Shown here piece by piece: positions 59,933-64,000 of a DNA stretch of 64,000 nt. Both the position numbers and the translations under genes were made by a program. The stretch comes from an uncultured Bacteroidia bacterium (lineage in GTDB: Bacteria > Bacteroidota > Bacteroidia > Bacteroidales > UBA932): contig CACZZZ010000005.1 of the NCBI GenBank assembly GCA_902785825.1, forward strand, positions 81,858 through 145,857, read 5' to 3'. The first letter of the stretch is position 1, and the number at the start of each line of letters is the position of its first letter. Under the pieces are notes generated by a model. The model saw only the letters and a program-made list of their open reading frames with translations, was not told the origin of the DNA and ran no database searches.

Positions 59933-61291
59933 ATGCAAAGCAGAAGAGATTTCATAAAGACGAGCCTCGCTGCCACAGGTGGCCTTATGCTCGGAGGAAT
60001 ATCACTTGACGCCAAGACCATCGCCAGGTCGAAAGGAGCGAACGGCAAAGTCAGGGTCGGAATAGTCGGTTTTTCAGACCGCTGCCGTAGTTCCCTGATA
60101 CCCACTTTCATGGCGAGCGCTGATGAGTTGGGCTTCGAGATCGTCGCTGTCTCAGACATCTGGAACCGCCGTCGAGAGGAGGCCAGGGTCTTTTTCAAGG
60201 AGAAATATGACATCGATGTCAAGCTGTTCCGCAACAATGAGGAACTTTATGAGTCTGGCATGTGTGATGCCGTGATCATCTCCACCGCGGACTTCCAGCA
60301 CGCCCTGCACCTTGTCGAGGCTGTCGAGGCTGGTTGTGACGCGTATTGCGAGAAGCCGTTCGCCGAGACAATGGCCGACGCGCGCAAGGCCCTGAAGATC
60401 GCCACCGGATCAGGCAGAATCATCCAGATCGGTTCCCAGAGGCGTTCTGCCCCGAACTACCAGGCTGCGTACGATTATATCAACTCCGGCAAGTTCGGCC
60501 AGATCACAATGGTCGAGATGACCTGGAATGTCAACCAGCCAGGGCGCTGGCGTCGTCCCGGACTCGTCGCCGAGTGCAGGGAGGCCGACACGGACTGGAA
60601 GAGATTCCTCTGCAACCGCCCGTTCGAGCCGTGGGATCCAAGGAAATACTTGGAATACAGGCTGTTCTGGCCATATTCATCCGGCATCCCCGGCCAGTGG
60701 ATGTCACATCAGATCGATACGGTCCACTGGTTCACCGGCCTGAGTCACCCCAGGAGCGTCGCCGCGAACGGAGGCATTTATCTTTGGAAGGACGGACGCC
60801 GCAACTACGACACCCTGACCGCGGTGATGGATTACGGTCCTGAAGGAACCACTGACGGTTTCCAGGTGCTTTACACATCCAGGTTCACAAACGGCGCTGG
60901 TGGCACTAAAGAGCTTTATTTCTCCAATGGTGGCACCCTCAACCTCGACACCAATGAGGTAACCTCAGCTGGAGGCCTTGAGGAGTGGGCCGCTAAGGAG
61001 ATGGGAATGAAAGCGAATTTGCTCGACACCTTCAAACTGCCTTCAATCAAGATCGAGACCGGAGCCAACACAGGCGGTGACGACATGACTTATCTCCACA
61101 TGCGCAATTGGATGGAGTGCGTCAAGAGCCGCAAGGAGACCAACGCTCCGGTATTGGCCGGATATAACCACTCTATCGCCACGATGATGACCAACGCAGC
61201 CGTCCGCTCCGGTGAGAAAGTGACCTTCGACGAGGCCAAACAAGAGATCATGGCAGGCGGCAAACCGTTCAAGCCATTCAAATACATTTAG
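59933..61291 (+). CDS. Tat-exported Gfo/Idh/MocA oxidoreductase
   Basis: 452 residues beginning MQSRRDFIKTSLAATGG, a twin-arginine signal that exports the folded, NAD(P)-loaded enzyme. Rossmann fold: VRVGIVGFSDRCRSSLIPTF, then VSDIWNRRREEARVFF, and the family's DAYCEKPFAETMADARKAL with the conserved Lys of EKP. The C-terminal substrate domain contains QIGSQRRSAPNYQAAYDYI and PGQWMSHQIDTVHWFTG. A tightly held cofactor would let it oxidise or reduce sugars in the periplasm, as in enzymes that make 3-keto-glycosides. Neighbours: the TIM-barrel lipoprotein 10 bp upstream and an aldo/keto reductase 3 bp downstream. Confidence 0.88.
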   Translation: MQSRRDFIKTSLAATGGLMLGGISLDAKTIARSKGANGKVRVGIVGFSDRCRSSLIPTFMASADELGFEIVAVSDIWNRRREEARVFFKEKYDIDVKLFRNNEELYESGMCDAVIISTADFQHALHLVEAVEAGCDAYCEKPFAETMADARKALKIATGSGRIIQIGSQRRSAPNYQAAYDYINSGKFGQITMVEMTWNVNQPGRWRRPGLVAECREADTDWKRFLCNRPFEPWDPRKYLEYRLFWPYSSGIPGQWMSHQIDTVHWFTGLSHPRSVAANGGIYLWKDGRRNYDTLTAVMDYGPEGTTDGFQVLYTSRFTNGAGGTKELYFSNGGTLNLDTNEVTSAGGLEEWAAKEMGMKANLLDTFKLPSIKIETGANTGGDDMTYLHMRNWMECVKSRKETNAPVLAGYNHSIATMMTNAAVRSGEKVTFDEAKQEIMAGGKPFKPFKYI

Positions 61292-61294
61292 TCC

Positions 61295-62479
61295 TTGAAT
61301 TACAGGAAAGACATTCACGGGGATGATCTATCCATCCTCGGATACGGCTGCATGCGTTTCAGCCGCAAAGGCGCTGGGGTTGACATTGAGAAGACCGAGC
61401 GCGAGCTGATGGCCGCCTACCGGGCAGGCGTGAACTATTTTGACACTGCATACATCTACCCCGGCAGCGAATCGGCCCTGGGCGAGATTCTCGAGCGCAA
61501 CGGGATCAGGGACAAGGTCCGCATAGCGACCAAACTTCCCCAATACCTGGTGCGTAACAAAGCTTCGCTGGACAAGTATTTCGATGAGGAACTTTCCCGC
61601 CTTCGGACAGACAGGGTCGATTATTATCTAATGCACCACCTTACCGACATCGCCCAATGGGAACGTCTTAAGACAGTGGGAGTTATTGACTGGATCGCCG
61701 GGAAGAAGGCTTCTGGAGCCATCCGGAATATAGGTTTCTCTTACCACGGGAATACCGATAACTTCCTGAAGATCCTCGCCGACTATGACTGGGACTTTTG
61801 CCAGATCCAGTACAACTACATGGATGAGACGACCCAGGCTGGCGTCGCCGGGCTTAAGGCCGCCGCGGCACGAGGCATCCCTGTGGTTATCATGGAGCCG
61901 CTCCGAGGCGGCAAGCTCGTGAACAAGCTGCCCGAAGACGCGAAGAGACTCATGGCCGGTCATTCCCGAGGATGGAGCCCCGCCGACTGGGGTCTGCGCT
62001 GGCTTTGGGACCAGCCTGAGGTGACGGTGGTCCTCTCCGGAATGAATTCCCTTGAAATGGTGGAAGAGAACGTGAGGATCGCCTCGGAAGCGACCGCAGG
62101 GGCTTTCACGGATGATGACAGAGCTTTTCTTCGTCAGATCCTTGGCATCATCAGGGCGAAGGAGAAAGTCGGGTGCACGGGCTGCCGTTACTGCATGCCA
62201 TGCCCAAAGGGAGTGGATATTCCGGGAATATTCGCGAGTTACAACACGATGTACACGGAGTCGAAGGTGTCCGGATGGGCGCAGTATTTCCAGGCTGTCG
62301 CCCTCGCCGGCGAGCCGTCATTCGCCTCCCAATGCGTTAAGTGCGGCAAATGTGAGCAGCATTGTCCGCAAGGCATCCCCATCCGGGAGAAACTCCCTGA
62401 AGCGGAACGGGCGCTACTCCCCTGGTACATAAAACCCCTCGTCAAACTCGGCCGGAAGTTTTTGCTGAGGAAAAAATAA
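61295..62479 (+). CDS. Aldo/keto reductase with C-terminal 4Fe-4S ferredoxin-like domain
   Basis: 394 residues starting with TTG at 61295, 3 bp after the previous stop. No ATG occurs before residue 20 (YGCMRF), which is already in the conserved first strand, so TTG is the likely start. The AKR tetrad is present: Asp and Tyr in YFDTAYIYPGSESAL, Lys in IATKLP and His in YYLMHHL. Residues about 285-370 carry two cysteine clusters, CTGCRYCMPCPKGVDIP and CVKCGKCEQHCPQGIPI, the pattern of the ferredoxin-domain AKR group common in anaerobes. It probably exchanges electrons with ferredoxin rather than only NADPH. No export signal: a cytoplasmic last step of the cluster. Confidence 0.9.
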   Translation: MNYRKDIHGDDLSILGYGCMRFSRKGAGVDIEKTERELMAAYRAGVNYFDTAYIYPGSESALGEILERNGIRDKVRIATKLPQYLVRNKASLDKYFDEELSRLRTDRVDYYLMHHLTDIAQWERLKTVGVIDWIAGKKASGAIRNIGFSYHGNTDNFLKILADYDWDFCQIQYNYMDETTQAGVAGLKAAAARGIPVVIMEPLRGGKLVNKLPEDAKRLMAGHSRGWSPADWGLRWLWDQPEVTVVLSGMNSLEMVEENVRIASEATAGAFTDDDRAFLRQILGIIRAKEKVGCTGCRYCMPCPKGVDIPGIFASYNTMYTESKVSGWAQYFQAVALAGEPSFASQCVKCGKCEQHCPQGIPIREKLPEAERALLPWYIKPLVKLGRKFLLRKK

Positions 62480-62495
62480 ACAGTAATAAACAACA

Positions 62496-62528
62496 GCGAG
62501 ACAAGCACACAATCCTTACTTGTCTCGC
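62496..62528 (+). terminator. Likely terminator hairpin after the oxidoreductase cluster
   Basis: GCGAGACAAG (62496-62505) pairs perfectly with CTTGTCTCGC (62519-62528) around a 13-nt loop, 17 bp past the stop codon. No T run follows, so termination would need Rho or another factor. Confidence 0.55.
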
Positions 62529-62634
62529 CGTAAATCAGTATGTTAAGAGTATATCTCTACCTTAATATTCTTCCTCGTTAAAGATATTATTCTATGTTGA
62601 TTATCAATCATATAAGAAGATATGAATAAGTTTT

Positions 62635-62686
62635 ATACAAACAAATTCTAACCTTTAAGGATTTCAAATGAGCAGTTTGTTTGTAT
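62635..62686. repeat. Inverted repeat at the 3' end of the AT-rich gene
   Basis: ATACAAACAAA (62635-62645) and TTTGTTTGTAT (62676-62686) form a perfect 11-bp stem with a 30-nt loop, about 40 bp beyond the stop of the minus-strand gene at 62726. Its role is unknown; it could be a weak transcript end or a recombination site. Confidence 0.45.
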
Positions 62687-62725
62687 GCCTCATTCTCTTT
62701 CACCTACCAATATCAAAGTATCTCC

Positions 62726-63805
62726 CTATGATTGCGGCAGTATTCCTGACTCTACATTAGAATAGAAGCTACTATAATCGAACTCTTCATTCTTAGATTT
62801 AGAAGAAATACCTTTTTCGATAATTTGAATTATATAGTCTGTATTATCTTCATTATTCACGAATTGTACAAACTTTTCGTAGAACTCCTTATCATTAGTG
62901 TCAGCTTTCATCATTTGTAATAACACATCCTCAAGAGGAACAGTTTTTATATTATCTTTTGTAGAATCATTTACCTCAGAAGCCCTGAGCTGCTTTTTTT
63001 TGATTGTATTAATCGCCCGAACTAGCTTACTGTTTCGATTATCTTTTTTCCCCAATAATGGGGCGATAATGTCTCGTAAACTTTTAATGCGTTTTGATAA
63101 GTCGTATTCTTTTTCAGCATATAAAAACACGTCATTTGTTATGGCGGATTGATCAATATTAAAATACTCTAATGCTATTCTATTGCTAAGTACTGCGGGG
63201 TTACAGATGTTAAAATAGTGAAAAGAATTAGCCTCATCATTTTTTATAAGTTCATCTCGTAAATTGAAAAGGGTTGAATCCCACGTTGATAAAAAGAGAT
63301 CTTCATCATTTGCCTCAGCATCATCAGTCAACAAATATAGCATCTGACTAACATCATTTGCTATTGCATTAGGAGACTTTGTTCTCGTCAACTGCATCAA
63401 TTGTTTTTCGTAGATGATTCTGCTTTCCTGAAAACAATCGGACTTAACAGTATCCTCAACAAGAATTCCATAGTCTTCAAGTATATCACTCAAATCTTTT
63501 ACAGCATTTGGTACAAAATACACGCTATGGACATCCGTATCGTCAATTCCCATTGAATAAATCAAATCTTCAACAGAATTAATACTCTCATCAATTTCGA
63601 AATAGTCATTCCCCCTCATGAAATGATAATAATTATAGAAGTTGTTGGCGGTTTCTCCCAGCGCATCTGTAAAAGAGCATTCGTCAAGCCAAGATAGTTG
63701 GAGTGCCTTCTTGATTTCCCAAGCGACTTCATATAAATAGCTTCTGTAAACGCAAAGTTCAATTCTATCTTCATTCTGTTTCATCATCTCTGATAAACTG
63801 CACAT
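62726..63805 (-). CDS. AT-rich hypothetical gene, possibly PIN-like nuclease fold
   Basis: 359 residues from the ATG at 63803-63805. I do not recognise the family. Composition is far more AT-rich than everything else in the window and the protein is rich in Asn, Asp, Ile, Lys and Tyr, a sign of recent transfer. The frame stays open upstream to 63904 and that extension reads like real protein: IIFLDTPAIVYLLLSKFSDR. A hydrophobic strand followed by an invariant-type Asp, then a Glu in YLYEVAWEIKK and an Asp-rich DDTDVHSVYFVPNAVKDLSDIL, is reminiscent of PIN-domain nucleases, though the third acidic position seems altered. There is no ATG, GTG or TTG in the extension, so either an unusual start is used or the gene is broken at 63905. 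Function unknown. Confidence 0.6.
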   Translation of the reverse strand: MCSLSEMMKQNEDRIELCVYRSYLYEVAWEIKKALQLSWLDECSFTDALGETANNFYNYYHFMRGNDYFEIDESINSVEDLIYSMGIDDTDVHSVYFVPNAVKDLSDILEDYGILVEDTVKSDCFQESRIIYEKQLMQLTRTKSPNAIANDVSQMLYLLTDDAEANDEDLFLSTWDSTLFNLRDELIKNDEANSFHYFNICNPAVLSNRIALEYFNIDQSAITNDVFLYAEKEYDLSKRIKSLRDIIAPLLGKKDNRNSKLVRAINTIKKKQLRASEVNDSTKDNIKTVPLEDVLLQMMKADTNDKEFYEKFVQFVNNEDNTDYIIQIIEKGISSKSKNEEFDYSSFYSNVESGILPQS

Positions 63806-63904
63806 GGATTTATAGTCAGGGTCATTCCAATCCTGGACGATTCTATCAGAGAACTTAGAAAGCAGTAAGTATACGATAGCAGGAGTATCAAGAAATATTA
63901 TTCC

Positions 63905-64000
63905 TCAATTCCGCAAACTGCCAAGAGTTTTTGCGTAAAAGTGTGATTTCTTAGCCATTTTGCCTTTCGCATCGGTCGTCGGAGCGGCTTCTTGGAGTCC
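63905..64000 (-). CDS. C-terminal end of an unknown protein, cut by window edge
   Basis: On the minus strand an open frame runs from the window edge to a TGA at 63905-63907 and ends KSHFYAKTLGSLRN. It is in the same frame as the AT-rich gene that follows. It may be the end of a separate upstream gene or the N-terminal part of the same gene interrupted by the stop. Thirty-one codons are too few to identify it. Confidence 0.35.
   Translation of the reverse strand, partial: GLQEAAPTTDAKGKMAKKSHFYAKTLGSLRN

Larger units (their letters stand above)
62480..62725. other. AT-rich intergenic region with two stem-loops
   Basis: 246 bp where the base composition falls sharply. It holds a hairpin (62496-62528) just after the aldo/keto reductase gene and an 11-bp perfect inverted repeat (62635-62686). 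I see no promoter or gene in it. Confidence 0.6.

Overview
The window comes from a Bacteroidales-type bacterium (phylum Bacteroidota) with fairly GC-rich DNA. The evidence is two SusC/SusD pairs, many lipoprotein signal peptides, promoters of the TTTG-N19-21-TAnnTTTG type, and a dense set of carbohydrate-active enzymes. The base composition recalls the Alistipes/Cryptobacteroides side of the order more than Bacteroides itself; that placement is inference. No rRNA, CRISPR array, prophage or complete insertion sequence is visible.

Layout. 1-1084: 3' part of a nucleoside kinase. 1095-9938 (all minus): a small polysaccharide utilisation locus (PUL) with a TIM-barrel isomerase-like protein, SusC, SusD, a surface lipoprotein and a GH127-like (DUF1680) arabinofuranosidase. 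10052-13464 (plus): ettA, an OlsB/GlsB-like acyltransferase and upp. 13465-13846: a non-coding block with two inverted-repeat elements. 13847-17831: a GH2 enzyme and a Tat-exported flavoprotein. 17839-20012 (minus): an alanine/glycine:cation symporter and an aquaporin. 20140-21998: manC and an LpxH-like phosphoesterase. 22093-22264: two tandem tRNA-Lys genes (TTT and CTT). 22369-27531: a Ser-type sulfatase, an NMT1-like binding protein paired with a SpoIIE/PP2C receptor phosphatase, and a thioredoxin-like lipoprotein.

27538-53151 (all minus, about 25.6 kb, 14 genes) is the centrepiece: a beta-mannan/glucomannan PUL read from one clear promoter at 53179-53210. Outside the cell, a GH5 mannanase, SusC/SusD and two IPT/TIG glycan-binding lipoproteins capture and cut the polymer, helped by BACON-domain GH26 and GH5 endo-enzymes and a further GH26. 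GH31, GH2 and GH3 exo-enzymes trim side chains and ends. In the cytoplasm a GPH symporter, an AGE-family (mannobiose/cellobiose 2-) epimerase and a GH130 phosphorylase complete the known route mannobiose -> mannosyl-glucose -> mannose-1-phosphate + glucose. An AraC-family gene (53247-54131) is the likely regulator: an 11-bp motif (AAAATAGTATC) lies both in its own promoter and just upstream of the PUL promoter.

54223-62479 holds an EamA transporter, a minus-strand CE15-like esterase/SDR/CBM9-like/GH130 cluster and a divergent plus-strand cluster (TIM-barrel lipoprotein, Tat-type Gfo/Idh/MocA oxidoreductase, iron-sulfur aldo/keto reductase). The latter resembles oxidative, 3-keto-type glycoside catabolism. 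From about 62480 the DNA turns strongly AT-rich and carries an unrecognised gene whose upstream open frame looks PIN-like, probably the edge of an acquired region.
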